A stretch of DNA of 64,000 bases from Bondarzewia mesenterica (GCA_004802705.1 SGPL01000065.1:26244-90243); one strand, 5' to 3'. Positions 48,169-59,345 are shown, counted from the stretch's first letter. A program made the numbers and translations. The notes: generated by a model not told the origin, from the letters alone.

Positions 48169-48519
48169 GAGCCTCAGCGCGAGCGGCGTTGCTGTGGACG
48201 ACGGTGAAGAGGTCGGATCGGCCGGCCGGGAGGGCGAAGGCCGGGCCGGGGAAGGGAGATAAAATGGCCAGGGGCCAGTTGATTGGCTCCATTATCTGGC
48301 GAGGGATCCGATGGTTCCTTTTTGAGGGGAAGGGCGCCGGTGAAGGAGTCCGGCTGGAGACGACGGAGGACTCCTCTCCAGCCTCCGTCCACAATACTTA
48401 TATTCTACTGCTCTTATAATCCACCCAACTTACCCCCTCCCTCTCGTATTCCCCCACCCAACTCTTCCCCCCATCTCTCCCTACCGCTCAAGCCACCGAC
48501 ACCCAAATCGGAATCCATC

Positions 48520-48999
48520 ATGTGCAATCTCGAGACGTGCGTGCCCCTATGCAGATCATCGTTCCGTTGCTTTCCTTTCTCATCCTCTCCCAGCGAAGGA
48601 ACCAAGTATGGCTGTGGCGTACGTACACCCCCGCGCCCATCTCCCGTCTTCACCGCGCTCACCCATCTCCGTCTCACAGCACTACGTGATCGTGCGTCCT
48701 CCGATGAACAAACCTCACTCGCTCTCATGTCCTATATTCACAGACCAAGAAACTTCGCAAGATCGATTGCAACAACCGCTATTGCATCTGGTCGAGCTCC
48801 ACCCGCGAACCTGCTCCCCTTGCTACTGCGAGAAGGTCAGTCTCTGCCCCGCCACTCCCTTTCTCCGTCTCCACCCACTCACCCGCCATCCTCACAGTTC
48901 CTCGGCCCCGACGCCAAAGAGACCGTCACCGCACGCAGCGATCAGTACTGTTCCGACTGCCACTACTGGTACAGAGGTGCCGGCCAGCGTCGGCGCTAG
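48520..48999 (+). CDS. small cysteine-rich fungal protein, with apparent frameshift
   Basis: A protein of about 80 residues in five small exons: MCNLETEGTKYGCG, HYVI, TKKLRKIDCNNRYCIWSSS, then HPRTCSPCYCEK in the next frame, and FLGPDAKETVTARSDQYCSD with CHYWYRGAGQRRR. The cysteine pattern, C-x-H in GCGHYV, and the paired C-x2-C motifs (CSPC, CSDC) suggest zinc binding. I recall similar short proteins of unknown function in basidiomycetes. All introns have canonical ends (GTGCGT, GTACGT, GTGCGT and GTCAGT donors). One base appears to be missing between TGGTCGAGCTC and CACCCGCGAACC (about 48800). Without it the second half of the cysteine pattern would be lost. No signal peptide, so probably intracellular. 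Confidence 0.6.
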   Translation: MCNLETCVPLCRSSFRCFPFSSSPSEGTKYGCGVRTPPRPSPVFTALTHLRLTALRDRASSDEQTSLALMSYIHRPRNFARSIATTAIASGRAPPANLLPLLLREGQSLPRHSLSPSPPTHPPSSQFLGPDAKETVTARSDQYCSDCHYWYRGAGQRRR

Positions 49000-50513
49000 C
49001 CCTCGTGCGCACAGCACCCACGTCATCTTCCCCGTCTCGGCCATCCGATTTTGACCAATCTCTCTCTCTCATTCCCTTTAATCGATCAGTTTTTTTTTTA
49101 CCGTCTTCACATATGTTATCCACCCTGCTATCCGTCTCGCTTTCACTGCATCTCTCCGACGCCCCCGCGCAACCATTCACCGGTCACCCCCCTTCCTCCT
49201 CCTCCTCCTCTTCTCCTCCATGCCTCGATCTCTCCCCCGCACCTCGCATTTGTAGTTGTGCTCCCCAGCAGCCTATTTATCGCGCCTATCGCATACGAGT
49301 TTAATCTCCTCCTCCCGCACCCATCCAATCAGAATTCGCATCTGTGTGTACTACTTTGCCAGCGTGTGCTGCGGCCGGCGTTCGCGGCGACCGTCGACGT
49401 TACCGAAACTTCCCAACCTATTTACTCAACTCGATCTGATATTTTTCGCCCTCGTATATGTTATTAGATCCGCGTATAGTTTGATCGTGATGGGCTATGG
49501 ATCCCCCACCACGACCAGTGTGTATGTGTCCTGTCCTGTCACGTCGCTGTGCTCGCTTTTAGATCATGATCATGTCAAGTAGAGCGGATCGTCTGCATAC
49601 ATACATAGTTTACCCCGACCTTCCTGAGCGTGGTGGGAGGCAGTCACTGCGATCAAACACGACCTGTTCGTATACTGTACTATGCATTCAATACCGACGA
49701 ACCCTTCGAAAAACATATCTCGGATGGAAGTAGCGCTCGGGCGCTTCGACCTTTCGAGAGACTAGAAACTTCGAGCCGCTCGGGAGTCATGTCAAGTCAC
49801 AAGTCGAAATGCCCATTTGCCAATAGCTGCAGATCCATCTCAAGTTTCAACGACGTTCGGTTATCGAGAGCTGAGCATGCGCGGACACCGCGTCCGCCCT
49901 CCGCGCGCGGGCTCTTCACGCGAGCGCCGCGTAGGATCGCGTAGCGCGACATACACGACTTATAATTAGCAATGGCTTTCAATCGAAATGATCGAGACCG
50001 AGATCGAGTCAACTGCACATGTCCATGTTGACAGTTGAGTATCGAAATATTGATCGTGGTGTCCTCGGTCGGAGGACTGACGTCCCGTGAGTCGTCGCGG
50101 TCGACGGTGATGCGGCGGGTACTACTAAGCCAACCAGGATTTTTACTAGTGCACTAATGCTAAGTACACGAGTAGACCTCGCCAAAATATGGGAGCGTCG
50201 ACTGTGATGTGGAACGATTGGCTACGACCACCACCGGCATATTCGTGCCCTGCAGACGAGTCCGGGATCGAGGCCTGGAAGTTGTGGCCGGGTGCTTGAC
50301 GCTAATACCACTACTAGTGGTCTCCGGCGCAATGGGTACGATTGTGTGGAGATCAACGGTGCCTCTGCATCGAGTACATAATGCGGCAAATGGAGTTTGT
50401 ATTGAGAAAATAAAAATAAAGATGCCTGATCGCAAACCACATAGCCCAAGTACATGGATGATACACCACACCGTGATGCCAGTACAAGTCTAAACCGGAT
50501 ATACACACCCTCA
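49000..50513. other. intergenic, no gene recognised
   Basis: Pyrimidine-rich sequence (for example a CTCCTC run at about 49194-49218) follows the small gene, and nothing recognisable continues up to the NAR1 fragment. There is no coding signal I can support. Confidence 0.35.
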
Positions 50514-51020
50514 TCACCATCTCACAGCCAACCCAACAACCTCGCTCTCAACCGCCCGGTACTCAGTTCGGAACAGCCTCCTCCGCCTCTCCTCCGCCTC
50601 CTCTCCCATCCCTTTCCCCCACTCCCACTCCTCCTCCCCACCTCCACCATCCACCCCGCTCATACACATCTCAACCAACACCCTCCCCGCAACCCGATCT
50701 GTCTCCTTCGCCCACACGCCTCCTCCACCTTCCCCAGCCCCCAACTTCGGCGACGCAGGCGGCGTCGGCACCCCATTGACGACCTCCACACCATCCCAAT
50801 ACGCCCTCTCCACCTCCTTCGTCCACGCCTTATCCCCCCATCGCACCGCCACCCGCGACTCCGCATTCTCACCCTCCGTCACACCGCTCGCCTCCCAATC
50901 CCTCTCAAATCCCTCCTCGTCCTTCACCTCCACAGGCGCGCGCAACTGACCACCGCCATTGACGCACCCCCCAGGACACGCCATCACCTCCACGTAATCG
51001 TACGGTCGCTCATCCCCTCC
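50514..51020 (-). pseudogene. NAR1: 3' fragment of NAR1, cytosolic Fe-S assembly factor
   Basis: The open frame matches the C-terminal end of NAR1/NARF, an iron-hydrogenase-like component of cytosolic Fe-S protein assembly. It begins [20 protein letters not shown] with [12 protein letters not shown], which holds cysteines of the C-terminal Fe-S cluster. It ends [19 protein letters not shown] with the C-terminal Trp typical of proteins targeted by the CIA complex. The expected preceding two thirds, including the N-terminal four-cysteine cluster and the hydrogenase core, are absent; instead TPR repeats in another frame begin at about 51020. The crossover lies in a GGAGGAGG run. NAR1 is essential in yeast, so either an intact copy exists elsewhere or the join is an assembly artefact. 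Confidence 0.75.
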
Positions 51021-51775
51021 TCCAAGTCACCGAGTTGACCCGTCTGCTCAAACTGCGTTGAAAGGGCACTGGCCAGATTGTTCAGTGACATCAATCGATT
51101 GGGATGCGGTGCGGGAAGCAGCTCGAGCGCCTGCCGATGAAACGATATTGCCTCCTCCAGGTCACCGAGCTTACCCGTCTGCTTAAACCGTGTCTGAAGG
51201 GCATTGGCCAGACTGTCAACCAACATCGATCGATGAGGATGTGGTTGGGGACGTAGATCGAGTGCCTGCCGAAAAGACGAGATTGCCTCCTCCAGGTCAC
51301 CGAGCCGACCTGTCTGCTCAAACCGGGTNNNAAGGGNATTGGCCAGATTGCTGAGCGACATCGATCGATTGGGATGCGGTGGGGGACGCAGCTCGAGTGC
51401 CTGCCGATGAAACGAGATTGCCTCCTCCAGGTCACCGGGCTGACCCGTCTGCCCAAACCGTGTCCAAAGGGCGGAGGCCAGATTGTTTATTATGGTCAAC
51501 AGTTCATCAGTAAGTGCAGAAGGAGGGCACAGGAACCGCTGAGAAGAAACGGTTGGATGTCGAAGTTTAAGGGCTTCACGGTACAGCGTGATCGCCTCGT
51601 CTAAGTCTGGTTTTGAATATGTTTGGTCGAAACGTGCTTCAAGAGCGTTCGCGAGTCTGATCAGTGAATCCGGTCGATGTGGATGAGGTGAAGGTTTCAG
51701 CTGCAGAGCCCGGCGATTCAAGAGAATGGACGTGTTCAGGCTGGAGATAGATGCCGCTACGAAGTGGTTTGCCAT
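50984..51775 (-). CDS. tetratricopeptide (TPR) repeat protein, 3' truncated
   Basis: An ATG at 51775 ([12 protein letters not shown]) opens a frame of about five TPR-like units of roughly 50 residues. Each has the form [30 protein letters not shown], and [13 protein letters not shown]. This repeat style is characteristic of large basidiomycete TPR proteins that often end in a CHAT protease-like domain; no CHAT domain is present here. Ambiguous bases at 51329-51331 and 51337 lie in one repeat. The last unit stops inside GDLEE and runs into the NAR1 fragment, ending after MSDRTITWR. The true C-terminus is therefore missing. Function is unknown; protein interaction is inferred from the repeats. 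Confidence 0.65.
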   Translation of the reverse strand: MANHFVAASISSLNTSILLNRRALQLKPSPHPHRPDSLIRLANALEARFDQTYSKPDLDEAITLYREALKLRHPTVSSQRFLCPPSALTDELLTIINNLASALWTRFGQTGQPGDLEEAISFHRQALELRPPPHPNRSMSLSNLANXLXTRFEQTGRLGDLEEAISSFRQALDLRPQPHPHRSMLVDSLANALQTRFKQTGKLGDLEEAISFHRQALELLPAPHPNRLMSLNNLASALSTQFEQTGQLGDLEEGMSDRTITWR

Positions 51776-52463
51776 CGTCGTAGGGTTGAGGACGCAATAT
51801 TGGATGACGGTTTGAGTTCAAGCCCTGTCCAATGGGTAAATTCGTCAGAACCGTGGCAACGTGATTGGGATACTATCCTTTACGACAGACGGCGTACACT
51901 TGTTCTTTTTGCCCGATTTTGACTTCACCTAGTTTTATCATTCCGCACCCAGCTATGACTTCCCTGCACGTATTTGAGATGAAGCACAGTCAACAATGAC
52001 TGTCGTCAATGTAGTATCATGAGAAAGCAAGCAAGTTGACATAAGTGCTCATGCGAATGGAATGACAGACGTACCTTGGTCTGCAACCGGGTGGGCACAA
52101 AGTTGAAAAACAACGTTAATGAAACATCATGGAGGCTTTATACCGGGCGATTCGGGCGCCAGCAGAAGGTGGGGTCGAACAACGCTTTCGTGATGCTGGT
52201 ATTGCACTTGGTCTTTATGGGACCCGCATCGCTGTGTCCACGAGTCAAAGCGGTACAGCACAGACACACTACATAGATGTCCGCGGAATAACCTGGTATG
52301 TACAGCATGCTGGATGCCGTGAACCTCAGCGCTTATCGGCAACACCCTTGGCGCTGCTCGCACTCAAGTAAAAAAAAGGACAACGCACGAGAAACGGTAC
52401 TGTTGCGATCATCTGACTGCTAGTTCGCATACCGCATACATCCCCACACCCATCACATGAATA
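51776..52463. other. intergenic, no gene recognised
   Basis: Upstream of the TPR gene and up to the mariner-type element. A plus-strand open stretch at 52129-52371 has no recognisable domain. Confidence 0.3.
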
Positions 52464-53143
52464 CAGTATTTGACCGGTCAATGGTACACCCCCGGTCATT
52501 GATACACTTGGCTTAAAAACATCATAGCACCTCCCTTTCACCACTTTTTTTTTTTGCACAATCCATTAGTATATGATATGATGTATGTTACAGAAAATAA
52601 TGAGGCCATGCCGTGGGCAGGAAAAGTACATTCAATTGATCATTACACCAAATGAGACAGAATCTGAATATTGTTGAGTGTCTTTTGATTTTATCACTTA
52701 GAGAGGAATGAAAAAAAAAATTACACCTGCAATCAGGAAAGTATTCAGCAATGGTTTGTACTTTTTATTGCTCAAAAAACGGTGTGCGGAATGCCCAATC
52801 TCACATTTTGTGATGTCGCGGACCAGACAAGGATGGACAGAGGTTTGTGTCATGGTCACATGCTATCTCTGGCTAAGGCGATGACTAGTAAATGCTTACG
52901 AAAACAAATCTTATCTCGTGTGATGTGACTGTATCATTGAGTGAATTGGTGGCTGGCTCAACATTTCGTGTTTTTCGACATTGTTTGCGCTCAACTGCTC
53001 GCCAATAAATAATTTAAAAAAATGCATGGGTTACTTCTACTGTATACTTGAGATGTGAGAGAAAAATATTGAGTCCGTGTGCCAGCCTACAACAAGAACA
53101 AGGGCAGCAAATTTTGGGTGTACCATTGACCAGTCAAAAACTG
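52464..53143. mobile_element. non-autonomous Tc1/mariner-type element (MITE), 680 bp
   Basis: Terminal inverted repeats of about 28 bp bound the element. The left end reads CAGTATTTGACCGGTCAATG then GTACACCC; the right end read on the other strand is CAGTTTTTGACTGGTCAATG then GTACACCC. Both ends are flanked by TA (52462-52463 and 53144-53145), the target duplication of the Tc1/mariner superfamily, and CAGT is a usual start for these ends. The interior is AT-rich with no open frame for a transposase, so it would need a transposase supplied in trans. Confidence 0.8.
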
Positions 53144-53221
53144 TAAGACAAAGAAAATAAACATACATAATTTACTCACTGTCCAGCTAAATATGCTATG
53201 GTAGTGTTATGGGTAAATCAT

Positions 53222-53286
53222 TCGTGATGGCCACGTGATACCTCAGAAGGTTAAGGGTTTGAATCCTGCCGTTTATCTTCTTTTTT
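53222..53286 (+). repeat. tRNA-like sequence with A/B boxes, possible SINE head or tRNA relic
   Basis: TGGCCACGTG (53228-53237) resembles a Pol III A box. GGTTTGAATCC (53256-53266) differs from the B-box consensus at one position. A run of T (53280-53286) could end Pol III transcription. The spacing is short and no cloverleaf with a paired acceptor stem is evident, so this is not a functional tRNA; it is more like a tRNA-derived SINE or a decayed tRNA. Confidence 0.35.
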
Positions 53287-54061
53287 AATATATTCCTCGT
53301 CTCAGAATAACCTTGTCTTGACATTGACATATCTTAGGACATACTATCTCAAGATTTTTGATTGTTTCCTGAGGTGCTTTACACATTTTGTATTTAAAAG
53401 GATTTGATTTGGATTTTTCTAAATTGTATACTTAACCTCATTTCAGGGCTTATCCTGATGCCTGTCTGGATGCAATCTGTCATAGATAAGTGTCGATGGC
53501 GGACTTGTCCCGCTTATTCTGATTACGTAACGAGACCTTTCGACAAAAGTTGTTGGGTGAATAGCTTTCAGTAGGATAGACAGTGGAGTGCCTGCCGTTT
53601 GGACGATCCGATTTCTGATGTTCTGCATGTAAGGATCCCACCTCCCCCTTCTTTCTCCGGGTGTGATATGCCCGTGAGAGATGATGGGGCGGTGGAAGGG
53701 GAGTATAAAATCATCTTTTCATATACCTTTGGATGAATAGTTGATTCTCACTGCTCGCGCGACCTCAGTGCTCTGTCAATTTGGGCGAGGGGTTACTGCT
53801 CTTTTCTCTCAACTTGCCTTACCTCTTTTTGGACAAGGAATTGCGTTCGCTCTCTATCGCTCTCTTTGCGGAGTTTGGCATCACGTTTGCAGATGCGAGC
53901 CTACGCAGCTGGGTGTGTCGGATTTGTGGCAGCCTCAGAGAATGCAACCCACACCGAAGCGTTCAATGGCTTTGTCCTCGGCGGTCACGTGAACGATACC
54001 ATCTTTTGAAAGAATCCGCAATGGCGATGCTTACCTTCAAGCACTGACTCTGTTCCAACTC
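53287..54061. other. intergenic, no gene recognised
   Basis: AT-rich at first, then mixed. No supported coding region. Confidence 0.3.
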
Positions 54062-54515
54062 GATCATATCATGAGGTGAAACATGCCCAGGCATGGGAGA
54101 GATGCTGAGGGATGCGAGCGAGGTTGTTGGACCTCATGTTGTTAGTTTCCCGCTGTGGCAGGTCGTGAACAGTTCCTCTAACCTTGTCCTGACGCCGTTG
54201 TTCAAAACTTCAAGTTCTGCGGTCTTGTGCTAGCTTGTGCTGCATATTGTGCACGCGTGGTCATGGTATGACTGATTTAGGTGAGGTCGGTGTACTGTTT
54301 CAATAGTGTGTTCATTGATAAATTGCTTCAGAACTTGTTGAACACGAACTGCACCCACGTGTAGATCAAGTCCCTCAAGATTTGACCGCAATCAATCTCT
54401 CGTTTTTCTTTTCATTGTATAGGTAAGCAGTCTTAAACACTTAGGCTTTGTTGGTATTAACCGTACATCGAAGGAAGCACCCTCGCGCGACGTGACGAGG
54501 ATTAGCACCACAGGC
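54062..54515 (+). repeat. dispersed repeat, copy 1 (partial relative of the PD-(D/E)XK module 5' region)
   Basis: About 450 bp that matches 58897-59345 in the same orientation with many substitutions and small gaps. Shared blocks include GTGAAACATGCCCA, GAGGTTGTTGGACCTCATGT, AGATCAAGTCCCTC and GCGCGACGTGAC. Similarity stops at CCACAGGC, so only the upstream part of the unit is present here. Confidence 0.75.
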
Positions 54516-55016
54516 CGAATAAAGAATGAGGGAGTTTCCTATCAAAATTTTGTTTCTGGGATCTAGAAAAAAATTGTGACGTGACGAAGTCTTGCCCGCC
54601 ACTATACATAGTTCCAGTTCCTGAAGCCGTTGAAGCCGTTCCGAGTTGTTCTGACTGAGACTCTACCGCCGTGAGTCGTTTTCAGTGACAATCTTCCCAA
54701 AAATGCTAACGACGTACATAAAAGCTTGTAGCGTCGTCCCTTCAAGAATGGGAAGAAAAAATACAAATCTTTCCGGACTATCACGCTTTGTTCCTGAAGC
54801 TTTTGAACCGTCAGCGTCAGAAACCATCCCGATTGCACCACCGGAGCCGGGCGCACCCTCGAGTAATGCCGAGGAACAAAAACCACAATCCCCCAAGCCC
54901 ACTATACCCATTTTTCCTGAAGACGCAACGACACGCGTCCCCCACTACACCGACGTCTCCCGGACAACAGAACAAAAGCGACAGTAACGTGCTGGTTTAT
55001 GTGCCAATTTCTCTAT
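54516..55016. other. intergenic, no gene recognised
   Basis: A plus-strand open stretch at 54700-54987 (Pro/Ser-rich) and minus-strand shadows are present, but nothing is recognisable. Confidence 0.3.
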
Positions 55017-55541
55017 CTAGACCCGCGCAATGCGACCGGGCATCACACGCTCGCCGCGAATAGCACCACTCACATTCTGGGCATTCGGTTCGTCATCACA
55101 CCGATTCCACCGTCGCGTCTGTAAATTACACCGACTCTCGCTTTCGGATAGCCCCACGTCCTCCATCACTTGCGTTATCGTGAGAGGGAGCGAGGCCAGT
55201 TGACTCAGCAGCGTCTTATAGCGGTAAGGTGCTGGTGCATTGCTGGCGGCCATTCCAAGGTCGCCAACGGTGGTGGTCGCGTATCCGGTTGCGAGACGCG
55301 GGATGGGGTGGAGAGAGGCTTTGAGGAGGGTGGCCAGGGCTCGGCCGGCGGTTTCTTGAATAGAGGGTTCTTGGAGCAGTTGAGGAATGTGGAAAGGGGA
55401 GTGGAGGGAGATCAGGATGGATTTGAGATAGAGGTGTCGCCCGTTAGAAGAGAGGAGAGACGTTAACAGAGGTGAGCGGCATTGGTTCGTTGGTTCTTTC
55501 GGGCAGAGCCCCGTTACGCGCACCCCACCACGACCACTCAT
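55017..55541 (-). CDS. hypothetical protein, 174 codons
   Basis: I do not recognise this gene. An ATG at 55541 (MSGRGGVRVTG) opens an uninterrupted frame to 55017. The peptide has an amphipathic, Leu/Ala-rich centre (ILISLHSPFHIPQLLQEPSI, then GRALATLLKASLHPIPRLAT and YKTLLSQLASLPLTITQVME) that reads like alpha-helical protein, then a charged C-terminus. Upstream on the same strand, an open segment (55638-55500, containing NEWSWWGARNGALPE) in a different frame might be an earlier exon. No membrane segment or catalytic motif is seen. It could be a small gene or the remains of a larger one. Confidence 0.35.
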   Translation of the reverse strand: MSGRGGVRVTGLCPKEPTNQCRSPLLTSLLSSNGRHLYLKSILISLHSPFHIPQLLQEPSIQETAGRALATLLKASLHPIPRLATGYATTTVGDLGMAASNAPAPYRYKTLLSQLASLPLTITQVMEDVGLSESESRCNLQTRRWNRCDDEPNAQNVSGAIRGERVMPGRIARV

Positions 55542-56164
55542 TATTCGGTGTCACAGATGTGGGATTCACTGCGCTCGCGGTATCATGAACGCCTTCAGCT
55601 AAACGAAGTGAATGAGGTGGATGGTGATTGATCGGCACTGGTGCGTAGTAGGCATATCATCTGGTCGGCGATTCAGCTTCCCGGATGCCTCTGCGGGAGA
55701 GTCCATGTAGAAGAGCGATTGTAATTGCCTTTTCGACTCTATGGTCAATTAAGCTTCACGATATGGCCAATACTCACTTGGAAGTTGGAGCAGTACTTCG
55801 CATGTGACCTTGGATCTGCCTTTTTTTTGTCTCAGAATTCAATGGAAGTTTCACTTACTCCAGCAGGCGCTCTCGAAGTCCATCTGAAAGGCTCACAATC
55901 GCTTCTGCTAAGGGAATCGCATCAGACTCATGATGCATTTAATGGGACCGTGATATGATATTTATGATAAGCTCATGGGCAGCTGGTCATTCCGAACGAC
56001 ATGTATTGGTAAGTCGTATAGCCGCTTTCGATGCAGCATCTTAAAAATATGCAATCCTAACAGTACTACTTAAACTTGCAGATGCCACTGCCCCAGTCAT
56101 TCCTGTACCATCTACCAGAGTAACACTCTAGCGCCCGACCTCGCTTGACACCACCACACCCATC
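55542..56164. other. intergenic, promoter side of the hydrolase gene
   Basis: No gene recognised. It precedes the alpha/beta hydrolase start at 56165. Confidence 0.3.
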
Positions 56165-57618
56165 ATGACTGACCGTGGATCTCTCGGCGTCGAATGTCCC
56201 GAATTTGCAGCCCTTACGGAGAGCGAAAAGTCGCTAGTAATACCAACCGATCCGACAGCTGCGCGGGAGCTCTTCAAGAACAGATATGCAGTAGGAGTAG
56301 AGGCCCATTTCGGACCAACTTTGCCCGCAGGTAGGTCGACTAGCGCGTACTTTCCTTTTCTATCTCATCGGTTTCCTTCTCACAGATTCTTCGTATCGGA
56401 TTGAGGACCACCATATTCCTGTTGAAGGCGACGAAAATATCTTCATACGCTGTCTCATTCCCACTTGTACCAGTTCCAGTGGGCAGGGCCAGACGTTTCC
56501 TCTGCTCGTCTGGTATCATGGCGGAGGTTTGACGATTCCAAAGGTCCTTTGATATCAATTTTCTACGAGCCTCAACCTTTTTTTATAGCATGGATCTCTG
56601 GCTTTGCTCTCATGGACGACTACATACTCAGGCACATTTGCGTAGAACTGCAGGTTGTGATCATAAATGTGGATTATAGGTACGCTAAACTATATGATAC
56701 CGCTCACGCTTAGACAAGTCGGTCTGATGGGACCTTTTTCTTTCCTCTCGAAGACTTGCTCCCGAATACACGTTCCCGATAGGCGTCAACGACTGTTATG
56801 CTGGTCTCAAATGGGTGCGCGGTTTCCGTCTTTGACCAGTGCTCGATCGAACGATCTCTCTTTTAGGCTGCTAGTAACGACGCCTTACTCTCGGCAGACC
56901 TGTCGAAAGGATTCATCGTATCCGGTTTTTCCGCAGGTGGAAGCCTCGCAGCGGTAATGGCCCTACGTGCACGAGACGATCCGTTCTTCAAGGCGCGGCC
57001 GCTCACGGGACAAATCCTCCATTCTCCGCTCACCATTCATCCAGACGCGTATCCAAACAGGCATGTATCATTGACGGGATCCTGGCGACTTATTATTGAC
57101 ATAAATTAATTCGAACAGATACAAGAGTAGCCTCAAGTCTGTTGAAGAATTTTGGGAAGGCCCAGTGCTCTTTGGAAAATCATTCCGATCCTACTGTGGT
57201 ATACACCGAACCCACGCGAGTGCTTCAATCGACTCATTTCGTGCTTGCAGAGTTGACGAAAGCTGTCCCTACGGATACCAATTTCTCCCCCCTACTAGCC
57301 ACGACGCATGCGGGCTTGCCACCTCTTTGCATGCAAGTGGCTGGAATGGATCCACTTCGTGATGAAGATATCCTTTATGAACAAGCTCTAAGGGCCGCAG
57401 GCGTCAAGACCAAGTTACATGTGTGAGTCGATCGTGTGATGTACTTATCGTGTTGAATTTCATCATATTTCGTTTGCAGATATCCAGGTGTCCCGCACGC
57501 ATTCCAGTGGATCTTCCCGACCCTCTCCGTATCTAGGCAGTTCGAAAAGGATTTCAGGGATGGAATACGGTGGATATTGGAGATGTCTGCGTCTTCAAAA
57601 CCATCGAGTCGACCATGA
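56165..57618 (+). CDS. alpha/beta hydrolase (HSL/arylacetamide deacetylase-like, abhydrolase_3)
   Basis: A serine hydrolase of the hormone-sensitive-lipase group, probably an esterase; substrate unknown. Eight exons. The oxyanion-hole region is VWYHGGAWISGFALMDDY, where the family usually has HGGG-W. Then VVIINVDYRLAPEYTFPIGV and the nucleophile elbow FIVSGFSAGGSLAAVMALRA (G-F-S-A-G). The acid residue is in MDPLRDEDILYEQAL and the catalytic His in YPGVPHAFQWIFP. All triad members are present, so it should be active. The start at 56165 (MTDRGSLGVECPEFA) is preceded by pyrimidine-rich sequence and no earlier in-frame ATG fits. There is no signal peptide, so it is probably cytosolic. The stop is at 57616-57618. 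Intron ends are all GT-AG. Confidence 0.85.
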
Positions 57619-58896
57619 ACGTTTTTCAGTCGAGCTGCCAAGGCTTTCAACGTGTACATAGAGAACACGCTTTGCATATTTTCATAAAAATACGTATCGG
57701 CATAAGGCAACTTCAATTGCGATGAAAGGTGAGCCTCGTGAAGGCATAAGGCAATGAGATCCCGGGAACAGGGGAAATATCAGTGAATAAGCAATGGCAA
57801 AGAGCCTTGAGGGACAAGGGACATTGCCTAACATCTGGTGAGTACAGTATTGTTAGAGACATGTTCGTCGCCTCTCTGTTGAAATTGATCGAACCATTTA
57901 TGAATTCTTTATACAGCTTGAAGCAACGCTTTGGTTGAACTGCGTTCGCTCGCTGTCGGCTTCACGAAAACTGCGACGTTTAAAGATGAAAGACTTGCAA
58001 TAAAAAAACCGTGCAAACTACGCCAACGTCTTGGTATAGACGCATGACACCACAGCAGACCACAGCACCGTCTGTCGTAAAATGTATGCTTGTCTGTAGA
58101 TTGCAATCTGGTGAGTCCGCCTTTTCCTTGGATGCAACACGAGCTCGTCTGGAACTCAAACAACCATTTCTATGCCAGTAGACATAGATTTGGATTGACG
58201 AACAAGCACTGTCGACGACAAGTTTCTGCATGTCAGGATACATACGTGTACGGTCGGATGATGGATCGACGCAACTTACCATCTGACGACAACATGCTCA
58301 GGTATCCAACTATTGCGACTACCGCAGAACGCAGTCGTCCTGTGGTGGTAAGTATACATTGAGTCGGGAAATGTCGAACGTCGACCACTTTGCAGCCTCT
58401 TCTGCAGTACTGGTTTCCGGTCATCGACGCTCGCGCGTGCACGGGCGTGCATGACAACCACTATGCCTAGGTGCTCCTATGTGTAACGATTCTGCATCCG
58501 CGAAATGCTTCCGCAATTATACATGAACTGTACTCGTCCGACGAGGCGGATCAAGCTGCGAGACTTGGAGGTCGCTTGCATGCTTTTGGATCGAAATGAC
58601 ACAGAGTTACTATCGTTGCTCTCATCGTTCCTGTCTTTGCTGGATGTAGATGTGGATGTAGATCTATGTAGATGAGGATGCTGATGCCTAGTAGATGACA
58701 CAAAGAATACCGCGTTTCGAACCTTGACAGGACGGTATCTGGTAAGTGTGCTAACACGCGCAAACCACACTATCGCTGGTAGCTTTGTCTTTGGCGGTAA
58801 GTAATGTGGCTATATTTCAAAGTAGTCAGAGTCGTGCCAATGCACTCGTGTAGTGTTCAAGTTCATGGAGAGTGAATCCGAGGTTCATACCAGGTT
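57619..58896. other. intergenic, no gene recognised
   Basis: A short simple repeat (GATGTA/GATGTG units) lies at about 58640-58690. Other open stretches have no recognisable content. Confidence 0.3.
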
Positions 58897-59345
58897 GATC
58901 ATACTATCACGTGAAACATGCCCACGCGCTGGATTGATCCCGAGCGGAACGAGGTTGTTGGACCTCATGTTGTTAATCTCTTGTTAATCTCCCAATGGCA
59001 GGTTGCTAAAAGCTTCGTACCTCAGGCCAATCCGTGTCCTGGCGCCATTGGGCGAAANTTCTATCTTCTGGTTCATTCAAACCGCGCATACAACGCGCGG
59101 TCACGAGGTACCTGACGTAAGTAATATCGGTTTAAGTACTTGTTTTCAGTAGTATGCCATTGGCATTCCAGAACTTGTCGAAAACAGAACTGGACCCACT
59201 AGATCAAGTCCCTCCCTAAGGCTTGACGGCAACTAATCTCTCTTTTTTTCCTGTACGCAATGTTCCATGCTTAGATTCTGTCGGTACTGACCGTGCACTG
59301 AAGGAAGCACTCTTGCGCGACGTGACTGGTATTAGCGCCACAGGC
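58897..59345 (+). repeat. dispersed repeat, copy 2, directly upstream of the PD-(D/E)XK module
   Basis: It matches 54062-54515 over its whole length and abuts the first gene of the module. It ends at CCACAGGC, some 30 bp before the ATG at 59377. It contains a small internal duplication (GTTAATCTC twice, about 58973-58990) and an ambiguous base at 59058. It may be the promoter or the 5' leader of the module. Confidence 0.75.

Noticed and set aside
50454..51038. 194-codon plus-strand frame
   Set aside because: It is the antisense shadow of the NAR1 C-terminal fragment, whose protein sequence is clearly recognisable.
52464..53143. Transposase gene inside the mariner-type element
   Set aside because: The interior has only short broken frames and no DDE/D motif.
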